Below are positions 25,050 through 36,920 of a DNA stretch of 64,000 nucleotides, in pieces. Source of the stretch: Rostratula benghalensis (Eukaryota > Chordata > Aves > Charadriiformes > Rostratulidae); assembly GCA_013399305.1 (NCBI GenBank), contig VXAI01000305.1, forward strand, positions 780,410-844,409. The letters run 5' to 3'. Below the pieces are notes generated by a model, which was not told where the DNA came from, made no database searches, and worked only from the letters and a program-made list of their open reading frames with translations. How positions within the stretch are numbered: the first letter of the stretch is position 1; each line of letters opens with the position of its first letter. A program made the translations under genes and the position numbers.

Positions 25050-25447
25050 TAGATGGTCTTATGAGGAAAGGCTGAGAGAGCTGGGACTCCTTAGCCTGGA
25101 GAAGAGAAGGCTGAGGGGAGACCTTCTTCATGCTTGTAAGTATCAGAAAGGTGGGTTGAAGGAGGATGGAGCCGGACTCTTCTCAGTGGTTCCCAGGACG
25201 AGGGGCAATGGGCACAAGCTGGAACACGGGAATTTCTATTTGAATATGAGGAGGAACTTGTTTGTGGTGAGGGTGTCAGAGCCCTGGCAGAGGCTGCCCA
25301 GGGAGGGTGTGGAGTCCCCTTCTCTGGAGACCTTCAAGCCCCTCCTGGATGCAGCCCTGAGTGATGTGCTCTGGGCAGCCCTGCTTTAGCAGGGGAGTGG
25401 GACTGGAGGATCTCCAGAGATCCCTTCCAACTCTGACGATTCCACGA
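25050..25447 (+). mobile_element. CR1 LINE 3' fragment
   Basis: Sense copy with ATGAGGAAAGGCTGAGAGAG, CTGGAGAAGAGAAGGCTGAG, GAGGGTGTCAGAGCCCTGG and an end in CAGAGATCCCTTCCAACTCT and GATTCCACGAAG. Confidence 0.93.
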
Positions 25448-26732
25448 AGACAAAAAAAAAATAAAAATTCCAGAGCTATATAGGAGTCTGTTCTCTTCAG
25501 CTGCTGCCCTTCAGTGCAAGTCCCACTCTGCTGCCCCTTAGCTGAAGGACAACACAAAGCAAGTATCTGTGGCTGCTTTTATTCCCTCCGTGGACTGCTA
25601 ATACAGGGACCCCTGTAAAGGAAAACATTTTCCTGTGAAAATCATCATCTGATCTATCTCAGTCACCTGACTTGCAATAACTGAACCTGGAGGTGAGAAC
25701 ATCCTTCCTGCTCTGTAGAAAATTATTCCTCATTCCTTAAACCTCCAGCTACAAGGTGATAACAAGTGCCAGGGTTCGTTTTGCACTCGTGTCTTCACCC
25801 TTTTTTCTGCTGATTTGAACAATATTTAGTAATCCCCATTACTGTAGAGGGAGGATGGTTGAAAGCCCCCACAAATCTCATTTCTCTGTCTGCAGTTTCC
25901 ACCAAAAACTTTAAATTAGGGGGCTCTGGAGATGCAAAGTGCACTTGGGGAGCAGAAAACAGAGCATTGCGGTCCTGCCAGCCCTTTCCTGAGGGATCTT
26001 CTGCCAAGCCCTTGGAAAAGCCATCTACCACCACATTCAGTCTGGCCATTTTCCAGCCAGTTTTCCATGTCTGTCCAGTTCCACTCTGACAAGGCACTTC
26101 AGAAGATTAATTTCTTGCGGGATGCAGGAGAAGTGGGTCAGCACTAATATTTAGGAATACAAGGACAAGGAGGGAGTAATCGTGTGAGGAATAAGAAGCA
26201 GCTGAGTATGTGAATACTGGCAACGTTCCTCAAGTGTATGCACCAAATAAACTGAGAATAGTTACTATTTTTATAGTGCTTGGGAGTTTTTTAGATGTTT
26301 CACAGAACAGATACGGGGGGGGGGGAAAAAATCTCAAATTGGAAAGCTGACAAAAATGCGATGATAAAGATCATGTGTGCACTGCATTTCACATGTGGGT
26401 TCAAGCCCACAGAGGCCACGTTGTCACCACAGGAACACAAGGCTGTAGTGGGGCACGGGTTCGAGGTGACCTTCAGGAATCCTCTCAAACTGGAGAGGGG
26501 GCTCCAGCAAGTGGGAGCCCGGCCAAATGGCAGCCAAGTAAATGAGAAACCACACCACTTCTCAAGCGAGAGGTTAGACAAATCATTACCCTTTCATGCA
26601 TCGTCTTACTCACCTCAAGCCGGGCTCTTCTGTGCTAGGCAGGGACCTGCCTGGCAAGGCAGATCCGCGCTTTGTATTCTTTCATAAAGTACCCTGCAAA
26701 ATTTGCTCACATTTATTTGTTCCTTTCAGATT

Positions 26733-26873
26733 TAGTCTCCATCTCTGGAGACATTCCAAACCCCCCTGGACACGTTCCTGTGCAACCTGCTCTAGCTGGC
26801 CCTGCTCCGGCAGGGGGTTGGACTGGATGATCTCCAGAGGTCCCTTCCAACCCCGTATTATTTTGCGGTTCTG
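26733..26873 (+). mobile_element. CR1 LINE 3' end fragment
   Basis: Sense copy: TCTCCATCTCTGGAGACATT, GGTTGGACTGGATGATCTCC, AGAGGTCCCTTCCAACCCCG. Confidence 0.93.
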
Positions 26874-29208
26874 GAAAGGTACACAACCGGTCTTCATCAG
26901 AAACCTGTGAAAACACACACGACAAGTCCAATGAGAAGTAGTGAGAGGTGAGCAAAAGTAATCTTGCTGCAAGAAATACGATTTGTCCGGTTCATCAAAA
27001 TCATCTTCTCTGTGTTTCACTGAGCAGCAGACGTGGTGCAGCCAGCAGGGTCAGGTCTGCTCTTGTACTAACGGCATGGCAAGGGGAAGCGTGTCAAAGC
27101 TGCTATTGATTTTTTTTCTAAATGTAGCTGGACTGAACTAGAAATACTTTCGGAACAGCAGATATAAAATAACTGGTGAAGGTACAGCCGAACAACGGTG
27201 CTGCTAAACCCAACGGCAACTTTTTGCTCTCTGATGCTTTTTGGGCATTAATTTGAGTGCAGAATAGGACCCGGGGCTACGTACAAATGCTAAAGATTGG
27301 ACTTAATTTTAAAATAGAAAGGAGGTTGTTGAGCAAGTAAAACACGCCTGAAATCGTAAGATTTACAAGAGCAGTGCACACAAAGTAGCCTATTCTGGAC
27401 AACATACCTCTCTCAATCACAACCTATTATTTAAGCTGTGAATTGGTCAGTGTAGGCCGCTTCTAGCTAGCTCCAGAAAAAGAAGCTGTAATTTTTTACA
27501 AAAAACCCGAGGGGGTTTTATGAATTATCTCCTTATTAATATGAAGAAAGGTGCCTTTTGGCTGCAAATGGACAAAAATCTGATACCACAGCTGTTTCAG
27601 ACCCTAAGTGGGTAAGCACCTGCAATGCCCAGGCTATTTAAAGAAACAGGAGATGACTTTGACTCAATATTAACTTTTTAATGTTTATGACTGCAGTCAA
27701 GGGAAGTCTGAGAAATATTAAACCCAGCACAAAGGATACTTTGGCATCTTAATTGGATGCAGCATTTCTTAAGGGAACCTAGGCAAAAGGCCTCACAACA
27801 GACCACTCTGGGCTACAGAATAGGCTGCAGTGGAAGCCAGTGTTTCCTCCTGAGATCCTTCACATCATCAGTAGATCAAAGACCAGGAAGGCTCCAGTCT
27901 CATGGAAGGCTTCACAGCAAGGAAGAATATTGTTTCATGTGCCCACAGAGCCAGTTCAGCTTCTGCACTTCCGTTCTCTTGCCTGCTCTCCACCTTGTCA
28001 CTAACACCTGTACCTGCGGTCCTCATTCCCCTGGAGTAGATCTCACTCAGACTGGAGAATCCACGGAAATAAACTGGACAATCTGTGTTACTGGATGGCA
28101 CTCAGCAAACTGGGTTGCAAGTTCAGGCTCTGAGATGACAACTGTGGCTCAATGTGAACTCAAGTGGCAGAATTCCCTCTGGGATACGACTGGTGAGGAC
28201 CTTCCAAACCTTCCATAGCATGACCCAATGGCCAGGTACTGCCCCACAGGTCAAGAACCCTGGGTTGATTCCGAGTTGTGCAGCCAACCTAATGTGTAGC
28301 AGCAGGTGTGTCCTCTTTAAAATTGCTAGCCATGGTTTTTATACCCATAGACATCTCCATCTTGCCATGGTTCAGCTTTATCTCTCCTATCTTCACACTA
28401 TCTCCATCTTGCTGTCACTTCCAAGCCTGGGTTGTCTCACTTATTCGTCCAAAAGCTTCATCTAGATGTTGAACCAAACGAGACTGATTTTTTACAGGAC
28501 TTGGATTTAATGAGGATCTCAGCTGAGGATGTAGTTTCTCTCATAGGCTGGAATTGATGTATTAAGAATAAAGCTCTTAGGGATTCAGGGCAAATTTCTT
28601 GCGAGGCTGATCAAAACCAGCACCATGAACTTCCCCAGGCACCGAGGGCTATTTATACTTCTTGGTACAAGTTAACAAATAAATAAGACCAAGTGAACTG
28701 GGTTATAATATTTCTCCTATGTTTGGAGCTCACTGAACTCCAGCAGAGATAGGAACCTTTGTCAGCAAAGCAAGTCCTTTTTGTCTGTCACATGGAAAAT
28801 CACGTCATGCACTATGGAAAATAAAGTAAAAAAAAAATATGGGAAATAAAAGACCATTCCCAAATGGGTTTAGTGCCACAGAGCTGGTTCTCACACATAA
28901 CCAGCTCTTTCAGCTACAAAATATTAGTATGGACTTATTAAACTGGAACCACACCTGCCTACATAACACATTTTGTGATATTTACATTCTTTGGGAATTT
29001 AGGAGATTAGAGGAGAAAACACCAAAAAAACCCTCCAGAGAGTCTTAATCTCAGCTCCCCACTCTCTGGTCCCTTCTCTGACCTTGCAGTTTTTCTGCAG
29101 TATTGATCTGTAGCACTTCCTAAAACATGAGTTCTTTCCTAAATGTTTTGCTGCCCTGATTTTTTGGAAACCATTCCCTATTTGCTTATTTTAATAAAGG
29201 GGAAAGAG

Positions 29209-29226
29209 AAAAAAAAAAAAAAAAAA
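29209..29226. repeat. A18 homopolymer
   Basis: Eighteen A after AAAGGGGAAAGAG. Simple sequence in intergenic DNA. Confidence 0.75.
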
Positions 29227-29886
29227 GTTTGTTTTAGTTATAATAAATGATTCATAGCTCCTGCAGATCATCCAGGGACACCATCCATAGTTAATGATGA
29301 AAATGCAGCAATAAAACATGAAATGTTTGAAAGTCAACAGCGATGCCTCCGAAGGTAGAGCTTTGACAGAAATTGCTGACAGCATCAGAAACTCTCCCTC
29401 TAGAAATATATATTCAAACCTACTAATTTCTCTGTTTATTTTTGCCCTCTCCCCTGGAGGTGTCTTCTACATGTGCAGTCTCGGGTCAATATTCCAGCAA
29501 AAGGACAGTTTGTCTAGAATTCAATTTAACATTTTTCTTTCTTCATTTCCATTTTTACTCATTTTCAGCCTGCAGTGATTATTTGTGTGCAAAGACATTG
29601 TCTTCAAAGGCTATATTTAGCCCGGTATATCGGATTAGTGATGTAAGCCAATCATGCAGTGAGGGTAATTTTAAATCCTGGGGAAATTGTACCACTCTAT
29701 CCAGTTTTCTCAGCACTGACACCCATCTTGCTTGAGGTCGTAGGACCTTTCACTCCAACAGCCAATGTAATTTCCCACCACAAGGACTACAAGCAATCCC
29801 TTTAAAATGGGCATTTTAGACTTTATAAGGAGAAGAAGCCTGAGCAGATGTTTTTTTTTTAAACAATGTGATGTCAAGCAATGACA

Positions 29887-30005
29887 CAGTGCTTAGAGAC
29901 ATGGGTTTAGTGATGGTTTTTTATCAGAGTGAGGTTGATGGTTGGACTCGATGATCTGAAACGTCCCTTCCCAACCTGGGCAATTCTGTGATTCCATGAT
30001 TCTAT
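29887..30005 (+). mobile_element. CR1 LINE 3' end fragment, third subfamily
   Basis: Sense copy: GTGCTTAGAGACATGGGTTT, GATGGTTGGACTCGATGATC, then GCAATTCTGTGATTCCATGA. Confidence 0.93.
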
Positions 30006-31567
30006 CACATTCATCGTCTCCATCAAATCTATCCATATTTATTGGTTAAAATGCAGCTTGTGATTGATCCCTGAGCTGCAGATGGAGCTCCCCGAGCAGC
30101 AGAAGGAGCCCAGGCATCGGTGCCAGGAAGAGTTGGAGCAGCAGCGGAGAGGGGGCTGCGAGGACCTGCCAGTACAGAGCCTTCATCCTTTCAACCTCAG
30201 AGGGGTGTCAAAGAGGCACCACGTGTTAGTGTCAGGGCTTCCAGTAGACTCGAGAGAAACCTGACTATTCAGGGGGGTTTTTTGCAGGGTGACATGAATT
30301 TTGTAAGTAATTAAAGAGAGAATACCGGGAGTTGATGTCAATCTGCCACTGAAGTATTAACAAAACAGTAAAAAAAGATGTATTTTTAAAGCCTGGGAAA
30401 CACGGGGTAGGAGTTCTTTTTAAACTGTGCTTTTTCCAGCAGAACTCATTAAAGGCAGTTCCATTCTAATCTACAAACTTCTGGATGATCTGCTACAGAG
30501 ATATTTTTGTTTTCTAGGGCATGGGCTCACTTGAGTCTTTCGTTTCCCTCAGTGCAGGAACACTGAAGAAGGGGTTTTAGAGAAGAAGGAAGAACCAGAG
30601 AATGGGGAAGAATATTCTCCAGCGCTGGGTTCCCGTCCCTGCCCTGAACCACACTGGCTTCAGAAGGGCTCCAGATGGACATCAGGGTGTCTCCTCACGG
30701 GGCACTGCAGAATTAGGCTGAACCAAACATAACTAAATATGATCTCAGGGAGCTAAGCTGCTTATCACAGTGTGTCAGATAATATATTATACAGCTGAGT
30801 AGCTAATAGATTAAACATGGACAGGCTTTGGATTGTATTCCACCCCTCCCAGGAATGACACTGAGAACTTGCAAGGTGCAGGAAAGATTCTCAGCTCCTT
30901 GTTTTTCCAGGAAACCTGCTTAAAAATACCCATAAAGTAAATACTGTCTTCCCTACGCGAAAAAGAGAACAATGCTAAAAGTCATCGTGTTTTATAAATC
31001 TTAATATAAATGGATCTTCACCAAGAGTAAGGAATTACTAATTAGATGCATGTATTATTACAGCAAATCAGTCAAATGTTAAAAACTCCTTAGTTTGGTT
31101 CTGGATTTCCAGTTTCCCATTTCAAGAAGGGTTTTCCATCCACAAAAGTGCAAATGAAATATCACTGCTGATGAAAAAAATATTTGCATACCATCCTGCC
31201 GGTGCCTTTGGGGACACCTGCCCAGCGTGTGGCCTGAGAAGGACCAGGATTGCACATTTGTAACCGCTGCTGCCAGAGAGGAAATGAATGAGCTAAAAGC
31301 ATTCACATGGAAGTCAAGCCCTGCTTTTATTTTCCATGTTTTACATTTTGTGTTTCTATTTCTGGAAACTGTGTTTATTTACTTAAAGCACACTAGACAC
31401 TGGAACTGGATCTCCTTTGCTGTGAAACTGTGATGGTGGCCAGTGCTAAAGCTTTGTCCCCAGTCAGCCAAAACTCTGCCCAAGGGTCCCTGGGAACAGA
31501 CTGGGGGCAGCACAGGGCAGGGAGCTCTGCTGGTCTGGCTACATCCACAGTTTTGGAATCAAAAATA

Positions 31568-31800
31568 TCATAGAACACTTTGGGTTGGAAGGGACCTTCA
31601 AGATCATCCAGTTCCACCCCCCTGCCCTGGGCAGGGACACCTCCCACCAGACCAGGTTGCTCCAAGCCCCATCCAGCCTGGCCTTGAACCCCTCCAGGGA
31701 TGGGGCAGCCACAGCTTCTCTGGGCAACCTGGGCCAGGCTCTCACCACCCTCACACCAAAGAAGTTCTTCCTGAGATCTCATCTAAATTTGCTTCTCCTC
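31568..31800 (-). mobile_element. CR1 LINE 3' fragment
   Basis: Antisense copy: TATCATAGAACACTTTGGGT, then CCCTGCCCTGGGCAGGGACA, CCTCCAGGGATGGGGCAGCC and AGAAGTTCTTCCTGAGATCT. Nearly the same as the copies at 22122, 36799 and 62692. Confidence 0.94.
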
Positions 31801-31984
31801 TACAGAACTCACTCCAGTTTTTCAACACTTTTCTTGTACTGGGGATCCCAGGGCACATCACTGACTCATGTTCAACCTGTTGTCCACCAGGATCCCAAGG
31901 CTTTTACTGAAAACCTTCTTCCTGACCTGTGCTGATCCGCACTGCCAGACGAGGTGGATCCATCCCCTGGTGAAGCCCTCAGCC

Positions 31985-32022
31985 CTTTAAAGGTTCCTTC
32001 CAACCCAAACTATTCCATGTTT
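31985..32022 (+). mobile_element. CR1 3' terminal scrap (sense)
   Basis: TTTAAAGGTTCCTTCCAACC followed by CAAACTATTCCATG is the sense CR1 3' terminus, directly abutting an antisense CR1 at 32023. The two elements meet tail to tail. Confidence 0.7.
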
Positions 32023-32402
32023 CACAGAATCACAGAATGCTATGGGGTTGGAAGGGACCTCTGGAGCTCATCCAGTCCAACCCCCACCCACAGCAGAGTC
32101 ACCCACAGCAGGTCCCACAGGAACATCTCCAGGTGGGGTTGGAATGTCTCCAGAGATGGAGACTCCACCACCTATCTGGGCAGCCTCTGCCAAGGCTCTG
32201 ACACCCTCACAGCAAAGAAGTTCCTCCTCATGTTCAGATGGAACTTCCTGTGTTCCAGTTTGTGCCCATTCCCTCTTGTCCTGTCCCTGGGCACCACTGA
32301 AAAAAGCCTGGCCCCATCCTCCTGACACCCCCCCTTGAAGTATTTCCAGGTGTTGATCAGATCCCTCCTCAGCCTTCTCTTCTCCAGACTGAACAGACCC
32401 AA
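32023..32402 (-). mobile_element. CR1 LINE 3' fragment (part of inverted-repeat arm A)
   Basis: Antisense copy from TTCACAGAATCACAGAATGC through ACCCCCACCCACAGCAGAGT to CTTCTCCAGACTGAACAGAC. Its reverse complement recurs at about 46855-47257 with only scattered differences. Confidence 0.94.
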
Positions 32403-32520
32403 GTTTCACACCCTTGCTCCAGCCCAGCACCAGTACAACCATTCTCTCCCTTTCTGTAGGGATGGCTCAACTCCCCACCACCTCAACCAAGGAAGCAGTT
32501 TATGGAGGTGAGGTGAAAAG
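32403..32520. repeat. non-CR1 part of ~500 bp inverted repeat, arm A
   Basis: This ~115 bp segment (including CAGCACCAGTACAACCATTC and CTACAGAAAGGGAGAGAATG on the other strand) does not look like canonical CR1 body but is present in reverse complement at about 46745-46865, joined to the same CR1 3' half. The match ends near TTTATGGAGGTGAGGTG. Confidence 0.85.
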
Positions 32521-32630
32521 ACCCCAGTCCCTCAGCCTTTCCTCATCAGAGAGATGCTCCAGTCCCTTGATCATTTCGTAGCCCTGTGCTGGACTCTTTC
32601 CAGCAGTTCCCCGTCCTTCTTGAACGGGTT
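32521..32630 (-). mobile_element. CR1 LINE internal fragment
   Basis: Antisense CR1 body: CAGTCCCTCAGCCTTTCCTC, GATGCTCCAGTCCCTTGATC, GTGCTGGACTCTTTCCAGCA. It continues the element interrupted by the ~115 bp non-CR1 segment to its left and fades into the CpG-dense patch at about 32630. Confidence 0.8.
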
Positions 32631-32920
32631 CGCTGCCTCTGCCGGTGCTGAAGCCCCACCTAGAGCATCGCCGCGATATCGCGCCCCTTCCGCGTCTGTT
32701 CCGCGCCCGTTCCGCTCCGGCCACCGGCAGCGCCCCGACAAATAACACCCCCATCGCCTCTAAGGAACGGGAGAAGGGTTCAGGAAGCGAAGAAAAACCG
32801 GCAATCCTCTGCTTCTGCTGTCCCTCGGCGATGGCACTTCCACTGCTTGAATTTCAGCCCTTTTTTTTACAGAAAAAAGTTACCGTTGAAGCAGTATTTT
32901 CAGCCGATAAATCGCTTCGG
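32630..32920 (+). promoter_or_regulatory. isolated CpG-dense patch with adjacent splice donor
   Basis: Roughly twenty CpGs fall within about 200 bp (for example CGCCGCGATATCGCGCC near 32669), in otherwise CpG-poor DNA. The block ends at a good plus-strand donor (CGG then GTAAGC at 32921); an acceptor-like TTTTTTTTACAG also lies at 32861-32872. This is compatible with the promoter and first exon of an unannotated transcript, or with an enhancer. No protein is recognised. Confidence 0.4.
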
Positions 32921-33769
32921 GTAAGCACAGGCTGCTTTAGCCAAGTGTCATCAAGCTAATTAATGGAAAAGCTGACACGGGATACTAATGAAAGAATTAA
33001 GGGATTCTGGATTTATTAATGTCAGTCGACAGGGTTTCCCAGGAACTCAGACTGTCAAACAAATTTGATATGTTTTAATGAGATTAAGCATTACACTGAT
33101 AATGAAGATTGTGGCTGAAAGAGCCTCTTTCCCAAACACGTGACATAATCCTGCGTTAAAACATAACTCTAAACAAAAGCAATGTAACACGTTCTAAATG
33201 GTAATTTTTAAAAATGGTCATCAACCAGGTCATAAAAATACACTACATTTGGAGTATTTTCATTCCAAGGGACTGCAGATTTCATGAGTTTATAGAGGGG
33301 TCTGATTTGACACTCACTTTTTCAATAAGTTTATCAGTGCCCTTGATGAAAACACAGCGTTATTGCACCTAACATTTCCAATGACACACAAATTACTCAT
33401 GTGGAAAACTAAGGCAACAGTTCTGTTATCCAGACCAACTGATCATTTGTTGAGGAAAAAAACCAAACCATCCAGTTTTGTTAATGCAGATGTGAACCCA
33501 AGTGGAAGCTCATGCACCTAAGAACAAAACCCCATCATCCTATTTCTAGATTGGGGGCTGAGTCCTAAAATGAAATAGGACATGGAGGAAAAGCCCCATC
33601 AGAACAAATCCCGAGGGGTTAATTGAGAGCAGTTGGGGTGCTGATGCCACAGTGAGAAGGTCCTAAGCAAACCACTGCATACATGAGAATTCAAATGATA
33701 AAGCATCTTCTTAGGACCAGTGTCATCAGCCCCAGAACTCCTTGTGTGTCCTGTACATTCTGGTATTGC

Positions 33770-34375
33770 AGAATGACAGAATGGCTGAGGTTGTGGGGAC
33801 CTCTGGAGATCATCTAGGCCAACCCTCCCCTGCTCGAGCAGGCTCAGCCAGACTCCAGGACTATGTCCACTCAGGTTTTGAGGATCTCCAAGGATGGAGA
33901 CTCCAAAACCTCCTTGGGCAAACCTCTTGTCTTTGATCACCTGGCCAGTAAAAAGTGTTTTCTTATCTTTAAATGGAATTCCCTGTATTTCAAAGTGTGC
34001 CTATTGCTTCTTGTCCTGTCTCTGGACACCACAGATAAGAGTTTGGTTGCTTTTCCTTTACTCCCCACATCAGATATCTATAGCCATTGATGAGACACCC
34101 CCCGGGAGTATCCTCAAGGCTGAACAGCCCCAGCCTGGCCATCCTCTCCTCCTGTATCAGATGTTTCAACCCCTTCATCACCTTCGTGGCCCCCTCCAGT
34201 AGGTCCTTATCTCTTTTGCACTGTCCTAGACTTCCCAATGTTCCCCACCAGTGCTGAGCAGAGGAGAAGGGACCCTTCCCTCATCTGCTGGTGGCAGTCC
34301 CCCTCCTGCAGCCCCAGGTGCCATGGGCTGCCTTTGCCACACGGGTGCATTGCTGGCTCACGTTAACGCTCATAA
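33770..34375 (-). mobile_element. CR1 LINE fragment, divergent
   Basis: Antisense copy: GCAGAATGACAGAATGGCTG, CTCTGGAGATCATCTAGGCC, AAGGATGGAGACTCCAAAAC, then TGTTTCAACCCCTTCATCAC and ending near ATTGCTGGCTCACGTTA. One of the longest copies in the window; moderately diverged. Confidence 0.9.
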
Positions 34376-34447
34376 CATCACTGATGAACCCTAACACCCA
34401 CTTAATTACAGGTTATGTTCGAGTAATCAGGACCTAATTATCCGGGC

Positions 34448-34760
34448 CAGGGTCTCAACACCCTCACAGGAAAGAATTTCTTCCTGAGATCTAACCTAAA
34501 TCTGCCCTCTTTCATCTTAAAACCATTACCCCTCCTCCTATGGCTACACTCCCTGACCAAGAGTCCCCACTTCTCCCCCTTTACAGACTGGAAGCGGCTC
34601 TAAGGTCTCCCTGGAGCCTTCTCTTCTCCAGGTTGAAGAACCCCAACTCTCTGCCTGTCTTCATAGAAGAGGTGCTCCAGCCCTCTGAGAGTCTTCATGG
34701 CCCTCCTCCTCCCTTTCAGATGAATCCATCCCTTTCTTGCAGAAGCATTCTCCACCACTG
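34448..34760 (-). mobile_element. CR1 LINE internal fragment
   Basis: Antisense copy lacking the 3' end: GGTCTCAACACCCTCACAGG, TTTCTTCCTGAGATCTAACC, CTTCTCTTCTCCAGGTTGAA, GAGGTGCTCCAGCCCTCTGA. Confidence 0.9.
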
Positions 34761-35305
34761 CCTTCGCCTGCCTGGATGTATGTGGCTCACCACACTGCAG
34801 AAGGTGCATCCAGCAGGGAGGCAGTTCGTGCCGCGGTGCTGGGCTTCCAGAAGGATCCCTGCGTGGTAGACAGAAAGAGAGAAAGCACATGAGAGCAAAG
34901 CCTCCTTCCCCTGCTCCGTCTGCACGGTCATCTCCTCCTTTTTACTGACAATACAGGTTGTCCAGAGAACTGGCCCTCTCAAGCCTAATATTAGCCTTTG
35001 CAAATACCCCTCCTGCAGTCCTTCAACCCCTCTGAGCAGGACCAGGACTTTGCTTTAACTGCCTGAAATACCCCTCCCCTGTTTGTTCACCACCACCCAG
35101 GGCTGGCTCAGTCCCTGCCCTTGCTTTTCCGCCAACCACACAGGGGCTGACCTCATTATTTACCGCGGCTTAGGAGAGGGCTGACAGTTATGAAAACAGA
35201 AAGGGGAAAAAAAAAAACATCAAGAAAGCAGTCTTCATCAATTACAGCTCTCTTGAAGCACAAGATGGAGACACAAGATAATAGAATATTCTGGCTTTTT
35301 TATTG

Positions 35306-35323
35306 AAAAAAAAAAAAAAAAAA
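35306..35323. repeat. A18 homopolymer
   Basis: Eighteen A after TTTTTTATTG. No adjacent element is recognised. Confidence 0.75.
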
Positions 35324-36798
35324 GTTTAAACTACTGCAATTCCTGAGAGGATGAAAAGGATGCGGGTTTAACAGTATTTAATTCCAACAAAGAGAATTCC
35401 AGTCAGCCAATGCATAGGTTGCAAGAGTTTATACATTTCAAGCTGTAAAAGGCTGAGACTAATTGATTAAGTCAAGAATGCTGTCTCCAAGCTGCTGTCC
35501 TCATCAGTGGTACCCAAGGCACATGTTGTACTCAGAGGCATCTCAGTGTTCATGGTGACAGGCAGCTTGGGACGTTACCTGGTGGCTAACCACAAGAGAT
35601 GCCCACACAAAATGCCCACATCTCCCTGAACAAACTTAACTTGGGAGGCACATCCAGAAATCCAAGGACCCCAATTTCAACTCCCTCCTCTAAGCAAGCA
35701 GGCACAAATCCCTACCTCCTATTGCCCACGGTCTGTGGAATGTAAGAGCGTGGCCCGAGATGCTGGCACTTCTCCTTCCTGCCTGAAAGCTTTCCATTTT
35801 GCATTAAAAATAAAGTAATAAATAAGATTTTGATGATAGAATCAGGTGCCTAGAAATGGTGGGAGTTGCCTAGGTCTCCTTCTGAGTTTAACATAGTAAG
35901 ATACGTTAATATTTTGAATAAAAGATATTATTTTTTAAGGGGAAGATTTTTCTTTGTCCCCCTTTGTCAAGGCTAAGGCCAAATTTATTTTGATAGAACA
36001 TCCATCTTCTTTTCGGTTTTCAAAGATACACTTGATCTTATTTCTCTACAACATAGTTTATATCACTAAACTCTACAGCGACAGAACAAAATACATTGGC
36101 TCTCCCAGCAACAGAAATTAATTTTAAAGCCAAAATAGATGGATGTTCAGAAGCCACACTCATCATTTTGATTAAAGAATATGTCAAAATTATTTGGTCA
36201 CTGCATTATTTTTCTTTTGGTCAGAGAACAATATACATATTGTGAATAGGAAATTGTAGATTATGTAAAAGCAGTAGAAACAGGTCCAGAGATACCACAT
36301 TTGCCCTTCAAAAAGCAGTGTTCTAGAAAAACATTACTAAAACCTGCTAAAAACATATGCAGCATTTAACATAAAACTGCCAGATCCTGAACAATCTGCA
36401 TGATATTTTCCTCCCAGTAGCATATGTCTTCTGGAGGACAACGTCCTTATTTGAAATGTCTCCTTCAAATAATACTTTTTCTAATCAAACATTCAAGACT
36501 TGTTTCCTCAGCATATTCTCCAGCTTCCCAGGCTTTACTGGGCTTTATTTGCTATTTAAATTGCTTATTAAATATTTGTTGCTAGCCCATAAGCAGTAAT
36601 TTCATTGTTTTAATTGTTAAAAGACACCTATACCCACAACACGAGCAGTTAAAGCTTCATATTGTAGTGATGGAGCATCTTGTTCTATTACGTGGAACGT
36701 TAATTCACCACTTTGGAAATTATATTCCTGTGGTTCACCAGCAGCCACTTTTGTTATTCACCTCGTGCCTCTCCACAAGGCAGTTTTGAGCTCAAAAT

Positions 36799-36920
36799 CA
36801 CAGAATCATGGAATGGCTGGGGTTGGAAGGGACCTTAAAGCCCATCCAGTGCCACCCCCTGCCCTGGGCAGGGACACCTCCCACCAGACCAGGTTGCTCC
36901 AAGCCCCATCCAACCTGGTA
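36799..36920 (-). mobile_element. CR1 LINE 3' end fragment
   Basis: Antisense copy: AATCACAGAATCATGGAATG, GGGTTGGAAGGGACCTTAAA, CTGCCCTGGGCAGGGACACC, ending at CCCCATCCAACCTGG. It is the last CR1 before a ~9.8 kb CR1-free interval around the LCA5 promoter. Confidence 0.94.

Noticed and set aside
31393..32442. Overlapping frames of 98-155 residues
   Set aside because: All follow CR1 sequence; the same peptide strings recur at 22.1, 47.0 and 62.8 kb, as expected of repeats.
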